Shown: positions 10,141 to 19,916 of the stretch, piece by piece | How the letters are laid out: the number at the start of each line of letters is the position of its first letter | Numbering within the stretch: the first letter of the stretch is position 1 | Assembly (NCBI RefSeq): GCF_022024055.1 | Contig: NZ_CP091788.1 | Span: forward strand, 2,294,001-2,358,000 | Reading direction: 5' to 3' | Length of the DNA stretch: 64,000 bases | Source: Prevotella sp. E2-28 | Lineage (GTDB): Bacteria > Bacteroidota > Bacteroidia > Bacteroidales > Bacteroidaceae | Position numbers and translations under genes: made by a program | Notes under the pieces: generated by a model | Seen by the model: the letters and a program-made list of their open reading frames with translations, nothing else | Told to the model about the DNA's origin: nothing | Database searches by the model: none

Positions 10141-10148
10141 TACCTTTG
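10141..10148 (+). promoter_or_regulatory. -7 element of ruvC, almost touching the ATG
   Basis: TACCTTTG lies only four bases before the ruvC ATG (10153), so the transcript should be leaderless or nearly so. No good TTTG is seen at -33. Confidence 0.65.
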
Positions 10149-10152
10149 CACC

Positions 10153-10725
10153 ATGAAGGAAAAAATAATACTAGGTATTGACCCTGGAACCAATATTATG
10201 GGATACGGTGTTCTTCGCGTCGTCGATGGAAAAGCCCAGATGGTCACAATGGGTATCATAGACCTTAGGAAATTTGAAGATGCATACCTAAAATTAGGAC
10301 ATATCTACGAAAGGGTAACGGGAATCATAGAATCCTATCTGCCAGATGAATTAGCCATCGAGGCTCCTTTCTTTGGAAAAAACGTCCAATCAATGTTGAA
10401 GTTGGGGCGTGCTCAAGGTGTTGCTATTGCAGCTGCCATCCAGCGTAGTGTTCCTATTCACGAATATGCCCCAATGAAAATCAAAATGGCACTTACAGGC
10501 AACGGATCAGCGTCAAAAGAGCAGGTTGCAGGTATGCTGCAGCGCCTGATGCATATACCCACCGAGGAAATGGGGCGTTTTATGGATGCAACTGACGCTT
10601 TAGCTGCTGCCTACTGTCATTTCCTTCAGATGGGAAGACCTGCATCTGATGCTCCTCACTATAGAGGCTGGAAAGATTTTGTCAACAAGAACCAAGACAA
10701 AGTATGGAACAACAAAAAATCATAG
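10153..10725 (+). CDS. ruvC: Holliday junction resolvase RuvC
   Basis: 190 aa, normal length. It cuts four-way DNA junctions in recombinational repair together with RuvAB. The four acidic metal ligands are visible: D10 in LGIDPGT, E70 in LAIEAPFF, and D145 and D148 in MDATDAL. The start is fixed by the conserved [13 protein letters not shown] beginning. It overlaps the following ABC ATPase gene by 22 bases. A TACCTTTG element abuts the start codon. Confidence 0.95.
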   Translation: MKEKIILGIDPGTNIMGYGVLRVVDGKAQMVTMGIIDLRKFEDAYLKLGHIYERVTGIIESYLPDELAIEAPFFGKNVQSMLKLGRAQGVAIAAAIQRSVPIHEYAPMKIKMALTGNGSASKEQVAGMLQRLMHIPTEEMGRFMDATDALAAAYCHFLQMGRPASDAPHYRGWKDFVNKNQDKVWNNKKS

Positions 10726-12020
10726 CCATCGCTGGTCGAAACGGGAGCGGGAAGACCCAATACGTTGACCAGTTGCGCAAGCAACTGTCAAGTAGCCGTG
10801 TTCGCTATATCGCCTTCTGCGACACCTATGGCACAGCCACAGACAGAGCCTACTATTTACAACAGCGATGGAACCAACATGATATAGACAAGGAGACGCC
10901 ATCTGTTGGCGAACTTCTGGAGAAAGCATACACGCTTACTGGTGAAGATACTGCCGAACGCAGGAAGTTGCAACAGGACCTCTATGCCCTTTTTCAGTTT
11001 CAGTCTCTCCTTAACAAATACATTATATCTCTTAGCAGTGGTGAGCTAAGAAAGTTCCAGCTCATCAAGACGCTACTAGCCCAGCCATCCATCCTCATTT
11101 TGGATAATCCATTCATCGGATTAGATGCCCAGACACGAGAACAACTCAACGAGTTATTTCCTGTCTTAGCCAAAGAGCAGAACATGACTATTTATCTCGT
11201 TGTGGCAAGAAAAGAAAACATCCCTGCCTACGTAGATAAGATCATCTGGATGACACCAGAAGATGAATACTGTGCCCCACTCCATCATTTAGATGATTGC
11301 AGCAAGGAAGCCATCCTATCACTTGCAGACAAACAGCAAGAGACATACGATAACGATGAGATAGTCAGTTTCAATAACGTCAGCATACGTTATAACGACC
11401 GGACTATACTACGTAATATAAACTGGACTATTCACCAAGGTGAATGCTGGGCTTTATCAGGTCAGAACGGTAGTGGAAAATCTACCCTACTGTCACTTAT
11501 CTGTGCCGATAATCCACAGGCCTATGCCTGCGACATCCGTATGTTTGGAAAACAACGGGGCAGCGGCGAGAGCATCTGGGAGATAAAGCGTCGAATCGGT
11601 TATGTATCGCCAGAGATGCATCGCTCCTATCAGCATAACATACCTGCCATACAGGTTGTTGCCAGCGGACTGAAAGATACTGTTGGACTCTACACACGTA
11701 CCAATGAAGCAGAGCGAGAGCAATGTCGCTGGTGGATGCACATCTTCGGTATAGACGATTTAGAGCAACGCCCGTTCCTCTCACTCTCCAGCGGAGAACA
11801 GCGACTAGTCTTGTTGGCTCGTGCCTTCGTCAAAGTCCCTAGTCTGCTGATTCTTGATGAGCCTCTTCATGGTCTTGACAGCCAGAACAGGCAAATCGTG
11901 AAGGAGATTATACAAACATATAGTCAGCTACCAGGTAAAACGCTCATCATGGTGACCCACTATGAAGAGGAACTACCCAGCTGCTTTACACTTAGAAAAG
12001 AACTCATAAAACAACAATAA
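10704..12020 (+). CDS. Tandem ABC ATPase (ModF-like)
   Basis: 438 aa with two nucleotide-binding domains and no membrane segment. Domain 1: Walker A GRNGSGKT (11-18), signature LSSGE, Walker B ILILDNP, where Asn replaces the usual catalytic Glu, so domain 1 may bind but not hydrolyse ATP well. Domain 2: Walker [10 protein letters not shown], signature LSSGEQ, Walker B LLILDEP. This double-cassette form resembles E. coli ModF. No permease or binding protein is adjacent, so a transport role is doubtful. Overlaps ruvC by 22 bases and is followed after 7 bases by a secreted protein. Confidence 0.8.
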   Translation: MEQQKIIAIAGRNGSGKTQYVDQLRKQLSSSRVRYIAFCDTYGTATDRAYYLQQRWNQHDIDKETPSVGELLEKAYTLTGEDTAERRKLQQDLYALFQFQSLLNKYIISLSSGELRKFQLIKTLLAQPSILILDNPFIGLDAQTREQLNELFPVLAKEQNMTIYLVVARKENIPAYVDKIIWMTPEDEYCAPLHHLDDCSKEAILSLADKQQETYDNDEIVSFNNVSIRYNDRTILRNINWTIHQGECWALSGQNGSGKSTLLSLICADNPQAYACDIRMFGKQRGSGESIWEIKRRIGYVSPEMHRSYQHNIPAIQVVASGLKDTVGLYTRTNEAEREQCRWWMHIFGIDDLEQRPFLSLSSGEQRLVLLARAFVKVPSLLILDEPLHGLDSQNRQIVKEIIQTYSQLPGKTLIMVTHYEEELPSCFTLRKELIKQQ

Positions 12021-12027
12021 AAGAGAA

Positions 12028-12519
12028 ATGAAAAGATTTTTACTCTCGACGCTCCTAATTCTGAGTATTGCACCAACCCTTTCTGCACAAGAAATATACA
12101 CAGAAATACGACGTACGGCTCAAGCTAAAGTCAATGATTCAAGTGCTGACATACTGGTACGAAGATTCAGTATGTTTAAGTTAGAAGCACTCAACTATAT
12201 GGCTATCAAGATGAAAGAGGAGTTTCCTGATTCTTCTGCAGATCTCCTTGATAAAGAAGCATTGTCGCTAAACATCTTTATCACCAACTATACCCGTTCA
12301 CTCATCGAAAACAGGAACATGCCTGCTAATTACCAAAAGAAAGTCATCAAGGCCTATATGGATGCAAGCTATTCCAACCCTCTGTTTAATGATGCTGACA
12401 AAGAAATGGTGTTAAGCTATTTCAACGACGGAAGCAGTTTGACACGATTCTCACTCGACACCGACTGGCGTCGTGCCGTTCTTGCTGCCAAAGCAGCATT
12501 AAAACAACTTGATAAATAA
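12028..12519 (+). CDS. Secreted or periplasmic protein of unknown function
   Basis: 163 aa. A Sec signal peptide (1-20, hydrophobic core then LSAQ) precedes a mostly helical mature region. No recognised domain or catalytic motif. Third gene of the ruvC operon, 7 bases after the ABC ATPase. Its stop codon is directly adjacent to the dapA stop on the other strand, leaving no room for an intrinsic terminator. Confidence 0.7.
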   Translation: MKRFLLSTLLILSIAPTLSAQEIYTEIRRTAQAKVNDSSADILVRRFSMFKLEALNYMAIKMKEEFPDSSADLLDKEALSLNIFITNYTRSLIENRNMPANYQKKVIKAYMDASYSNPLFNDADKEMVLSYFNDGSSLTRFSLDTDWRRAVLAAKAALKQLDK

Positions 12520-13407
12520 TTAGATCTTCAGCTCACGCAGCAGCTCACTCATACGCTGCAGCGTGCTGATACGTGTTGGAACTAACGGCAAGCGCAACAC
12601 ATTCTCGATGAAGCCCATCTCATGAAGCATTGCCTTCACACCTGCAGGGTTTCCATCTACGAAAAGGAGCGAGAAGAGGTCCGTGAAACGATGATGAATC
12701 TTACGGGCAGGATCATATTCTCCACGCATCTGAAGACGTATCATCTTTGAGAACTCCTTGGGAAGGGCATTTCCAATCACAGAAATAACACCTACTGCGC
12801 CACACGAAACCATTGGGAATGTCAGCGAGTCGTCACCTGAGATAACATCAAAATCTGCAGGTTTATTCTTGATGATTTCATCTACCTGTTCCAGATTACC
12901 TGATGCTTCCTTGATAGCAACGATATTCTGACAATCACGAGCCAAACGTACTGTTGTCTCAGCTTTCAGATTCACACCAGTACGGCCAGGTACATTATAC
13001 AAAACCACAGGCAACTGAGTAGCTGCAGCAATAGCCTTAAAATGCTGATAAAGTCCCTCTTGAGATGGCTTATTATAATAAGGACATACGCTCAAGATAC
13101 CATCAATACCTTTAAAGTCACCGTTTTTAAGCTCCTCAACAACAGCAGCAGTATTATTTCCACCACACCCCATCAAGATAGGAACACGCGCCTGAACCTT
13201 TTCCACAACCAAATCCTTGATGCGCTTCTTTTCTTCAGCGGTCAATGTTGGTGTCTCACCTGTTGTAGCAAGAATACAGAAGAAGTCAGCTCCATTCTCC
13301 AATTGATACTCTACCAAACGTAGCAGTGCATCGTAATCTACTGAGCCATCCTGTTTAAAAGGGGTTACAAGAGCTATACCAAGTCCCTTAAAAATATTGT
13401 ATACCAT
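12520..13407 (-). CDS. dapA: 4-hydroxy-tetrahydrodipicolinate synthase
   Basis: 295 aa. It condenses pyruvate with aspartate semialdehyde, the first committed step to diaminopimelate and lysine. Class I aldolase signatures: YNVPGRTG with the catalytic tyrosine, and the Schiff-base lysine in VVAIKEASGNL. The N-terminal GLGIALVTPF stretch is typical. It has its own promoter (13432-13462). Other members of this family (sialate lyase, KDG aldolase) are less likely because the overall length and motif set fit DapA. Confidence 0.93.
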   Translation of the reverse strand: MVYNIFKGLGIALVTPFKQDGSVDYDALLRLVEYQLENGADFFCILATTGETPTLTAEEKKRIKDLVVEKVQARVPILMGCGGNNTAAVVEELKNGDFKGIDGILSVCPYYNKPSQEGLYQHFKAIAAATQLPVVLYNVPGRTGVNLKAETTVRLARDCQNIVAIKEASGNLEQVDEIIKNKPADFDVISGDDSLTFPMVSCGAVGVISVIGNALPKEFSKMIRLQMRGEYDPARKIHHRFTDLFSLLFVDGNPAGVKAMLHEMGFIENVLRLPLVPTRISTLQRMSELLRELKI

Positions 13408-13431
13408 AACGTATGCAGTCTAATTTGGCTG

Positions 13432-13462
13432 CAAAGTTACTAAAAAACTAACGAAATGCAAA
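13432..13462 (-). promoter_or_regulatory. Promoter of dapA
   Basis: Minus-strand TTTG (13459-13462), 19-base spacer, TAACTTTG (13432-13439). The -33 element is inside the terminator stem of the upstream rhaM gene. Confidence 0.75.
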
Positions 13463-13492
13463 AGAAAAAGCGTATTTCTTTTACATTTCGTT
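13450..13492 (-). terminator. Terminator downstream of rhaM
   Basis: An 18-base arm (13450-13467) pairs with 13475-13492 with one mismatch and a seven-base loop. A T-run follows on the minus strand (13442-13447). Confidence 0.75.
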
Positions 13493-13531
13493 CTTTTTAT
13501 TCAATCTTTATTCACTCTTTAACAAATCCTA

Positions 13532-13852
13532 TTAATCTAGGTGAAATAGTTCAGGCAGAGGAATTGTGACTGGCGAATTATCAGGATTCACCTCCATAAT
13601 ATCGGCCATCATGTCCCACCAACGTTGAGTTATGGGATCTACGTTTTCTGTATCTTGTGAGTTTCCCTCCTTCGTACATTCCTGATAGGCAAAAAGGATA
13701 TTCGTATCTTTGTCCCAGTAGATACTATAGTTCTGTACACCCTGTTCCTTTATCATTTGTTTCAGTTCTGGCCAGATAGCCGCATGACGTTTCTCGTACT
13801 CTTCCTCGAAGCCAGGCTTCAGGAACATTTTAAATGCAAATCTTTTAATCAT
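13532..13852 (-). CDS. rhaM: L-rhamnose mutarotase
   Basis: 106 aa, close to the usual 104. It interconverts the alpha and beta anomers of L-rhamnose. Typical features are the N-terminal KMFLKPGFEEEYEKRHAAIWPEL block with the active-site His, and a C-terminal WWDMMADIMEVNPDN block. No other rhamnose gene is present; it lies four bases downstream of a glycosyltransferase gene, an unusual pairing that could reflect rhamnose use in glycan assembly or simply operon shuffling. Confidence 0.88.
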   Translation of the reverse strand: MIKRFAFKMFLKPGFEEEYEKRHAAIWPELKQMIKEQGVQNYSIYWDKDTNILFAYQECTKEGNSQDTENVDPITQRWWDMMADIMEVNPDNSPVTIPLPELFHLD

Positions 13853-13856
13853 TGTC

Positions 13857-14726
13857 TTAGTTGTTATTAGTTAATGTAAGAAAAAAGCCTAATTTATAAA
13901 GTTTGAATAGTCGAAGCGAAGGATTATGACCACAGAGATTCCTACGCTCAAAGTAACCAAATAATCTGTGCCAAAGAATGAAGAGCCAACGTACAGCACC
14001 GATGTGAATACCGTCAGTGAACGTTAGCATTTGCGAGTAGCCACGAAGGTCATTTCTAAACAGAAACAATGTACGCAAACCTTCCTCTGTCTTACTGACA
14101 AAATGGGCATTATCCTCGTATTCGAAAAAGCCCGCAGGGTTATCTGGATGGACAATTGAGATGCCAGCCTGTCGCAATCGTTTCCCAAACAACACATCCT
14201 CATAACCATAATGACGGAAACGTTCGTCGAATGGGTAATGCAACATAATATCTCTAGAAATCATGAAGTTACAGGTATGAAAGTGCATGAAAGGCCTTTT
14301 TCTTCGTACTTCGGCACGATGCATCGGTTCACACTGTTTCTCGTAGATATAGCGCAGATTACTCTGTTCACCCGTGCCTATGATATATCCACCATAGCCT
14401 ACTTGTTCTACATCAGCTTCAATCCATTTCCTAATAAAATCACTAGAAGGAATAGCCATATCGCCATCTAGATAAAGTAACCAAGAGAACTGAGCCTGTT
14501 GAGCTAAGAAATTACGTATTGCAGCACGCCCAACGTTCTGTTCCCTACGAATATAACGTACACCTGGAGCAGAATTAGGCCGAATTGGATTTGGCGACCC
14601 ATCATCGGCTACGATGATTTCGTATTCGAGTCCATCAATGGCCTTTGCCTGTTGACTCAATTCTGTGACCTGCTCCGTGCAGTCACTATTATATATAGGA
14701 ATTAATATGGATAGTTCTTGCTTCAT
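13857..14726 (-). CDS. Family 2 glycosyltransferase
   Basis: 289 aa. GT-A fold signatures: SILIPIYN at the start, [12 protein letters not shown], and the DXD-type LYLDGDM metal/nucleotide-sugar site; a later [11 protein letters not shown] stretch holds the probable catalytic ED. It transfers a sugar to an unknown glycan acceptor, probably at the cytoplasmic face of the membrane. The start MKQELSIL at 14726 is preferred over one seven codons upstream because the -7 element is at 14735-14742. First gene of a two-gene unit with rhaM. Confidence 0.85.
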   Translation of the reverse strand: MKQELSILIPIYNSDCTEQVTELSQQAKAIDGLEYEIIVADDGSPNPIRPNSAPGVRYIRREQNVGRAAIRNFLAQQAQFSWLLYLDGDMAIPSSDFIRKWIEADVEQVGYGGYIIGTGEQSNLRYIYEKQCEPMHRAEVRRKRPFMHFHTCNFMISRDIMLHYPFDERFRHYGYEDVLFGKRLRQAGISIVHPDNPAGFFEYEDNAHFVSKTEEGLRTLFLFRNDLRGYSQMLTFTDGIHIGAVRWLFILWHRLFGYFERRNLCGHNPSLRLFKLYKLGFFLTLTNNN

Positions 14727-14734
14727 TTCGAGTC

Positions 14735-14742
14735 CAAAATTA
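14735..14742 (-). promoter_or_regulatory. -7 element of the glycosyltransferase-rhaM unit
   Basis: Minus-strand TAATTTTG; only a partial GTTG is found at the -33 position. The start codon follows eight bases later, so the leader is very short. It is divergent from the rpsP promoter. Confidence 0.6.
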
Positions 14743-14782
14743 CACAAAAAACTCTAAAATACAACATAAAAACAAAGAAAAG

Positions 14783-14814
14783 TTTGTTTAAGTCCTTAAA
14801 AATGAGTAATTTTG
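14783..14814 (+). promoter_or_regulatory. Promoter of rpsP
   Basis: TTTG (14783-14786), 20-base spacer, TAATTTTG (14807-14814). Leader of about 60 bases before the ATG at 14880. Confidence 0.8.
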
Positions 14815-14879
14815 CACCCGCTTTCACGAGATGGAAGCATGAAATTCAAATTTATAACTTATTAAAATTACAAAAACAA

Positions 14880-15404
14880 ATGGCAACAAAAATCAGATTG
14901 CAGCGCGGTGGTCGTAAGAGCTATGCTTTCTACAGCATCGTAATCGCCGACGCTCGTGCACCACGTGATGGTCGTTTCACTGAGAAGATTGGTTCTTACA
15001 ATCCTAACACCAATCCCGCCACGGTAGACTTGAATTTCGACCGTGCATTGTATTGGGTAGAGGTTGGCGCACAGCCCACTGATACCGTTCGCAACATCCT
15101 CAGCCGTGAGGGCGTTTACCTGATGAAGCACCTCAAGGGTGGCGTAAAGAAGGGCGCTTTCGATGAGGCTACTGCACAGAAGAAGTTCGATGCATGGAAG
15201 GCTGACAAGCAGAAGGGTCTTGAGAAGGTAGCAGCCGAGGTAGCTAAGGCTAAGAAGGATGCTGAAGCAAAGGCTCTGGCTGAAGAGAAGAAGGTTAACG
15301 AGGCTATCGCTAAGAAAGTAGCTGACAAAAAGGCTGCTGCTGTAGCTGAGGCTGAGGTTGAAGCACCTGCTGAGGCTCCCGCTGAGGAGGCTGCTGAGGC
15401 TTAA
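14880..15404 (+). CDS. rpsP: Small ribosomal subunit protein bS16 with long C-terminal tail
   Basis: 174 aa; the S16 fold occupies about the first 90 residues ([20 protein letters not shown], then [10 protein letters not shown]). The remaining half is a Lys/Ala/Glu-rich helical tail ending in repeated APAEA-like units. Tails of this kind are usual in Bacteroidota S16. The start is set by the conserved MATKIRL; an in-frame upstream extension is non-coding leader because the promoter lies inside it. Monocistronic with a strong terminator. Confidence 0.95.
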   Translation: MATKIRLQRGGRKSYAFYSIVIADARAPRDGRFTEKIGSYNPNTNPATVDLNFDRALYWVEVGAQPTDTVRNILSREGVYLMKHLKGGVKKGAFDEATAQKKFDAWKADKQKGLEKVAAEVAKAKKDAEAKALAEEKKVNEAIAKKVADKKAAAVAEAEVEAPAEAPAEEAAEA

Positions 15405-15442
15405 TCAACTATCCTTCATTTCACAAAGCAAGGCAACGAAAA

Positions 15443-15475
15443 AGGGTGCTACTCAATTGAGTGGCACCCTCTTTT
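15443..15475 (+). terminator. Terminator of rpsP
   Basis: AGGGTGC-T-ACTCA pairs with TGAGT-G-GCACCCT (15443-15470), followed by CTTTTT. It can also serve carB from the other strand. Confidence 0.88.
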
Positions 15476-15495
15476 TATATGCTTTATGTGTATCA

Positions 15496-18400
15496 TTAAT
15501 ACTCACTCCAAGCCTTAATACCGATTCCTTCAAGACCAATCTTACAGAATGCTTCGATAAAGGCTGCAGCCAGTCGGGCATTTGTAATCAGAGGCACGTT
15601 GAGGTCAATTGCAGCACGACGAATCTTGTAACCATTTGTCAACTCATGGGTTGTCAAGTCCTTCGGAATATTCACCACCATATCAATTTGATGGTTATGC
15701 AGCAAGTCGAGCGCTGATGGAACATCCTTTGTTTCATCACTGATTTCACTTGGCCAAAGCACTCGTGTGTTCTCCACCCCATTATCTGTAAGATACTTCG
15801 CCGTACCTGCAGTAGCATATAGTTCATATCCATGAGCCACCAGCATACGGGCAGCATCCAGCATGTCAGCCTTCTGTTTTGCACCACCTGTTGACAATAG
15901 AACAGTCTTCTTGGGGATACGATGACCAACAGAGAGCATTGCCTTCAGCAAGGCTGTATCCGTATTATCGCCGATACATCCAACCTCACCCGTTGATGCC
16001 ATATCGACACCCAGCACAGGATCAGCCTTCTGCAAGCGGTTGAACGAGAACTGTGAGGCTTTGATACCTACATAGTCGAGATCGAACAGGTTCTTTGAAG
16101 GCTTTTCAACAGGCAGTCCCAGCATCACCTTCGTAGCCAAATCAATCATGTTCATCTTCAGCACCTTCGACACAAATGGGAAGCTACGAGAAGCACGCAA
16201 GTTACACTCGATAACCAAGATATCATTCTCACGAGCCATATACTGAATATTGAACGGACCATTGATATGCAAAGCTGCTGCTATCTGACGAGAGATACGC
16301 TTGATACGACGTACTGTCTCAACATAAAGCTTTTGCGGCGGGAACTGGATTGTGGCATCACCAGAGTGAACACCTGCAAACTCAATGTGTTCTGAGATAG
16401 CATAAGCGATGATTTCACCATCCTTAGCCACTGCATCCATCTCGATTTCTTTAGCATGCTCAATGAATTTTGACACCACAACAGGATGATCTTCACTCAC
16501 ATTGGCAGCCAACTGCAGGAATCGCTCCAACTCATCTTTGTTTGAGCAAACGTTCATCGCAGCGCCTGAGAGCACATACGAAGGACGCACAAGTACAGGG
16601 AAGCCAACACGCTCAACGAACTGATTGATATCATCCATAGATGTCAACGCACTCCACTCAGGCTGGTTGACCCCCAGCTCGTTCAGCATCTGCGAGAACT
16701 TAGCACGGTCCTCAGCACCATCAATATCCTTAGCCTGTGTGCCCAGAATATTGACACGCTGCTCGTCCAAGTGAACAGCCAAATTGTTTGGTATCTGACC
16801 ACCAGTAGAAACAATCACACCATGAGGCATTTCTAAGTCAATGATATCCATTACACGCTCAAACGTCAGTTCATCGAAGTAGAGACGGTCACACATATCA
16901 TAGTCGGTAGATACGGTCTCTGGGTTATAGTTAATCATCACTGAGCGCCAACCCTCTTTGCGGATAGTATTAAGAGCCTGCACACCACACCAGTCAAACT
17001 CTACTGATGAACCGATGCGGTAAGCACCTGAACCCAGTACGATAATGCTCTTCTTATCATTCTCGAACTGAATATCACTTGCTACACCAGAGTAGGTCAC
17101 ATACAAATAGTTTGTCTGTGCTGGATACTCAGCTGCAAGGGTATCAATCTGCTTCACTACAGGCAGAATACCCATCTGCTTTCTGCGATTACGCACCAAG
17201 AGCAAAGCTTCATGCATTGACTTGCACTCACTCTCCAATCCAATAGCGCGAGCTATCTGGAAGTCAGTAAAGCCATAAACTTTAGCCTCACGCAGCAACG
17301 ACTCTTCCAGCGTATTGATATTATACTTCTTCAGACGCTCATCAATATCGATGATATGCTGCAACTTCTGCAGGAACCACTTATCAATCTTCGTCAGATC
17401 GTGAATCTTGTCGATGTCATATTCTGGCATATGCATCGCTTTCGAAAGCACAAACACACGCTTATCTGTTGGCTCACGCAGAGCAGCATCGATGTCAGCA
17501 ATTTTCAGTTCCTTATTCTCTACGAAGCCATGCATTCCCTGCCCTATCATACGCAGGCCTTTCTGGATAGCCTCTTCGAAGGTACGACCGATAGCCATCA
17601 CCTCACCTACCGACTTCATGCTGGAACCCAATTCCTTATCAACACCGTGGAACTTTGACAAGTCCCAACGAGGAATCTTACATACAACATAGTCCAGAGC
17701 AGGCTCAAAGAAAGCACTCGTCGTCTTGGTAACACTGTTCTTCAGTTCAAACAGACCATAGCCCATACCCAATTTGGCAGCTACAAAAGCCAAGGGATAA
17801 CCTGTAGCTTTTGATGCCAGAGCTGACGAGCGTGACAAACGGGCGTTCACCTCAATAACACGATAATCCTCAGACTCTGGGTCGAAAGCATACTGTACGT
17901 TACACTCACCAACAATACCGATATGACGGATAATCTTGATGGCCAGCGCACGCAGTTTATGATATTCCGAGTTGGTCAGCGTCTGTGAAGGAGCCACCAC
18001 AATACTCTCCCCCGTATGGATACCCAGTGGGTCGAAGTTCTCCATGTTACAAACGGTGATACAGTTGTCATAACGGTCACGCACGACCTCGTATTCTATC
18101 TCCTTCCAACCTTTCAGGGACTTCTCAACTAATACCTGTGGAGAGAATGAGAAAGCCTTTTCCGCTAGAGCATTCAGCTGCTCCTCGTTATCACAGAAAC
18201 CACTACCCAAACCGCCAAGTGCATAAGCAGCACGCAGGATGATTGGATAGCCCAGTTCGGCAGCAGCCTTACGGGCATCAGCAATGTTATCACAAGCCTG
18301 ACTCTTGATGGTCTTTACATTAATCTCATCAAGTTTCTTCACGAAGAGTTCGCGGTCCTCTGTATCCATGATAGCTTGAACAGGGGTACCCAGCACCTTT

Positions 18401-18735
18401 ACGTTGTACTTCTCCAGCACACCACTCTGATACAATTCCACACCACAGTTCAATGCTGTCTGACCACCAAAGGCCAACAATATGCCGTCAGGACGCTCCT
18501 TCTCGATAACCTTTTCAACGAAATAAGGCTGAACAGGTAAGAAATACACTTGATCGGCTACACCCTCAGAGGTTTGCACCGTAGCAATATTCGGGTTAAT
18601 CAGTACCGTCTCGATACCCTCTTCCTTCATAGCTTTCAGTGCCTGCGAACCACTATAGTCGAACTCGCCAGCCTCACCAATTTTCAATGCGCCTGAACCT
18701 AATAACAGGACTTTCTTTATATTCTGATCTTTCAT
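15496..18735 (-). CDS. carB: Carbamoyl-phosphate synthase, large subunit
   Basis: 1079 aa, full length. It makes carbamoyl phosphate from ammonia (supplied by CarA), bicarbonate and two ATP, for pyrimidines and arginine. Two homologous ATP-grasp halves are visible: LLLGSGALKIGEAGEFDYSG in the first, IVLGSGAYRIGSSVEFDWCG in the second; a C-terminal MGS-like allosteric domain begins near STGGAKQKADMLDAARML. Directly follows carA with a 46-base A/G-rich spacer. Confidence 0.97.
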   Translation of the reverse strand: MKDQNIKKVLLLGSGALKIGEAGEFDYSGSQALKAMKEEGIETVLINPNIATVQTSEGVADQVYFLPVQPYFVEKVIEKERPDGILLAFGGQTALNCGVELYQSGVLEKYNVKVLGTPVQAIMDTEDRELFVKKLDEINVKTIKSQACDNIADARKAAAELGYPIILRAAYALGGLGSGFCDNEEQLNALAEKAFSFSPQVLVEKSLKGWKEIEYEVVRDRYDNCITVCNMENFDPLGIHTGESIVVAPSQTLTNSEYHKLRALAIKIIRHIGIVGECNVQYAFDPESEDYRVIEVNARLSRSSALASKATGYPLAFVAAKLGMGYGLFELKNSVTKTTSAFFEPALDYVVCKIPRWDLSKFHGVDKELGSSMKSVGEVMAIGRTFEEAIQKGLRMIGQGMHGFVENKELKIADIDAALREPTDKRVFVLSKAMHMPEYDIDKIHDLTKIDKWFLQKLQHIIDIDERLKKYNINTLEESLLREAKVYGFTDFQIARAIGLESECKSMHEALLLVRNRRKQMGILPVVKQIDTLAAEYPAQTNYLYVTYSGVASDIQFENDKKSIIVLGSGAYRIGSSVEFDWCGVQALNTIRKEGWRSVMINYNPETVSTDYDMCDRLYFDELTFERVMDIIDLEMPHGVIVSTGGQIPNNLAVHLDEQRVNILGTQAKDIDGAEDRAKFSQMLNELGVNQPEWSALTSMDDINQFVERVGFPVLVRPSYVLSGAAMNVCSNKDELERFLQLAANVSEDHPVVVSKFIEHAKEIEMDAVAKDGEIIAYAISEHIEFAGVHSGDATIQFPPQKLYVETVRRIKRISRQIAAALHINGPFNIQYMARENDILVIECNLRASRSFPFVSKVLKMNMIDLATKVMLGLPVEKPSKNLFDLDYVGIKASQFSFNRLQKADPVLGVDMASTGEVGCIGDNTDTALLKAMLSVGHRIPKKTVLLSTGGAKQKADMLDAARMLVAHGYELYATAGTAKYLTDNGVENTRVLWPSEISDETKDVPSALDLLHNHQIDMVVNIPKDLTTHELTNGYKIRRAAIDLNVPLITNARLAAAFIEAFCKIGLEGIGIKAWSEY

Positions 18736-18781
18736 TTTTCTTTTTCCTTTTTACCCTTTTACTCTTTCATTTTTTTATCCA
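18736..18781 (-). repeat. A/G-rich carA-carB spacer
   Basis: On the minus strand the spacer is almost only A and G with AGTAAAAGGGTAAAAAGG-like text, similar to the spacers before kdgA and after thrS. It may help ribosome loading on carB. Confidence 0.35.
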
Positions 18782-19855
18782 TTAGAGCGTTTCTATGAAA
18801 CGATCGAACATAAATTCTGTATCTACAGGACCAGAACAAGCTTCTGGGTGGAACTGGCTAGAGAACCAAGGATTCGTCAAGTGACGGATACCCTCGTTTG
18901 AGCCATCGTTCATATTCACAAACAACTCGCGCCATTCGTTACCCAGTGTTGCAGCATCAACAGCATAACCGTGATTCTGTGAAGTTACATAACAACGGTT
19001 GGTTCCAACCTCACGCACAGGCTGGTTGTGAGAGCGGTGACCGTATTTCAGTTTATAGATGGTGGCACCGCCAGCCTTAGCCAGCAACTGGTTACCCATA
19101 CAGATACCACAGATAGGCTTCCTGCTTGCAGACATCTGCTTCTTTAGAATATCAACGGCATCCACACACTTATCTGGGTCACCAGGACCGTTAGCGAGGA
19201 ACAGTCCGTCAAACTCCATATCCGTATAATCATAGTTCCAAGGTACACGGATTACCTCTACACCGCGATTAATCAGACAACGGATGATATTATTCTTTAC
19301 ACCACAATCTACCAGCACCACCTTACGACCAGCGCCCTCATTATAGCGTATCACATCCTTACATGACACCCGTTCTACCCAGTTAATAGCACCATAATCT
19401 ACGTCAGCGGCCTCCTCGTTAGAGTCATCAAACTTCAATCGACCCAACATCACGCCATGCTCACGCAACACCTTAGTCAACTGACGCGTATCAATACCTG
19501 TTATACCAGGCACCTTCTCACGCTTCAACCAATCGCCCAGACTCTCGCATGCATTCCAGTGAGAATACGACTGCGAATAGTCGCTCACGATGATAGCCGA
19601 AGCATAGATACGGTCACTTTCCATAAAAGTGGCAATGCCGTTTTTCTCAACTGTAAAGGGAGGTACGCCATAATTACCTACCAGCGGATAGGTGAGCACC
19701 ATCAACTGCCCTGCATAGCTAGGATCAGTGAGGCTTTCGGGATAACCCATCATAGCCGTATTGAACACGACCTCGCCCGCTACTGGTTTCTCGTAACCGA
19801 AACTCTTCCCTTTGAATTCTGTTCCATCCTGAAGAACAAGTGTTACATCTCTCAT
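18782..19855 (-). CDS. carA: Carbamoyl-phosphate synthase, small (glutaminase) subunit
   Basis: 357 aa. It releases ammonia from glutamine for CarB. The N-terminal CPSase small-chain domain (LVLQDGTEFKGKSFG) is followed by a class I glutamine amidotransferase domain with the nucleophile Cys in CGICMGNQLLA and the His/Glu pair in SQFHPEA. The residue after the nucleophile loop glycine is Asn where many family members have His. Lies between glmS and carB on the same strand, so two glutamine-using enzymes are adjacent. Confidence 0.96.
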   Translation of the reverse strand: MRDVTLVLQDGTEFKGKSFGYEKPVAGEVVFNTAMMGYPESLTDPSYAGQLMVLTYPLVGNYGVPPFTVEKNGIATFMESDRIYASAIIVSDYSQSYSHWNACESLGDWLKREKVPGITGIDTRQLTKVLREHGVMLGRLKFDDSNEEAADVDYGAINWVERVSCKDVIRYNEGAGRKVVLVDCGVKNNIIRCLINRGVEVIRVPWNYDYTDMEFDGLFLANGPGDPDKCVDAVDILKKQMSASRKPICGICMGNQLLAKAGGATIYKLKYGHRSHNQPVREVGTNRCYVTSQNHGYAVDAATLGNEWRELFVNMNDGSNEGIRHLTNPWFSSQFHPEACSGPVDTEFMFDRFIETL

Positions 19856-19879
19856 TATTTTCTCTCTATTTTATTAAAT

Positions 19880-19911
19880 GGGGTGAAACACTAACAATAG
19901 CGAATCACCCC
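19880..19911. other. Hairpin in the glmS-carA spacer
   Basis: GGGGTGA (19880-19886) pairs with TCACCCC (19905-19911) over an 18-base loop. There is no T-run, so it is not a convincing terminator; a leader structure or processing site is possible. Confidence 0.35.
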
Positions 19912-19916
19912 AACAA

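Noticed and set aside
19880..19911. glmS terminator
   Set aside because: Stem is short with an 18-base loop and no T-run on the minus strand; kept only as a low-confidence structure.
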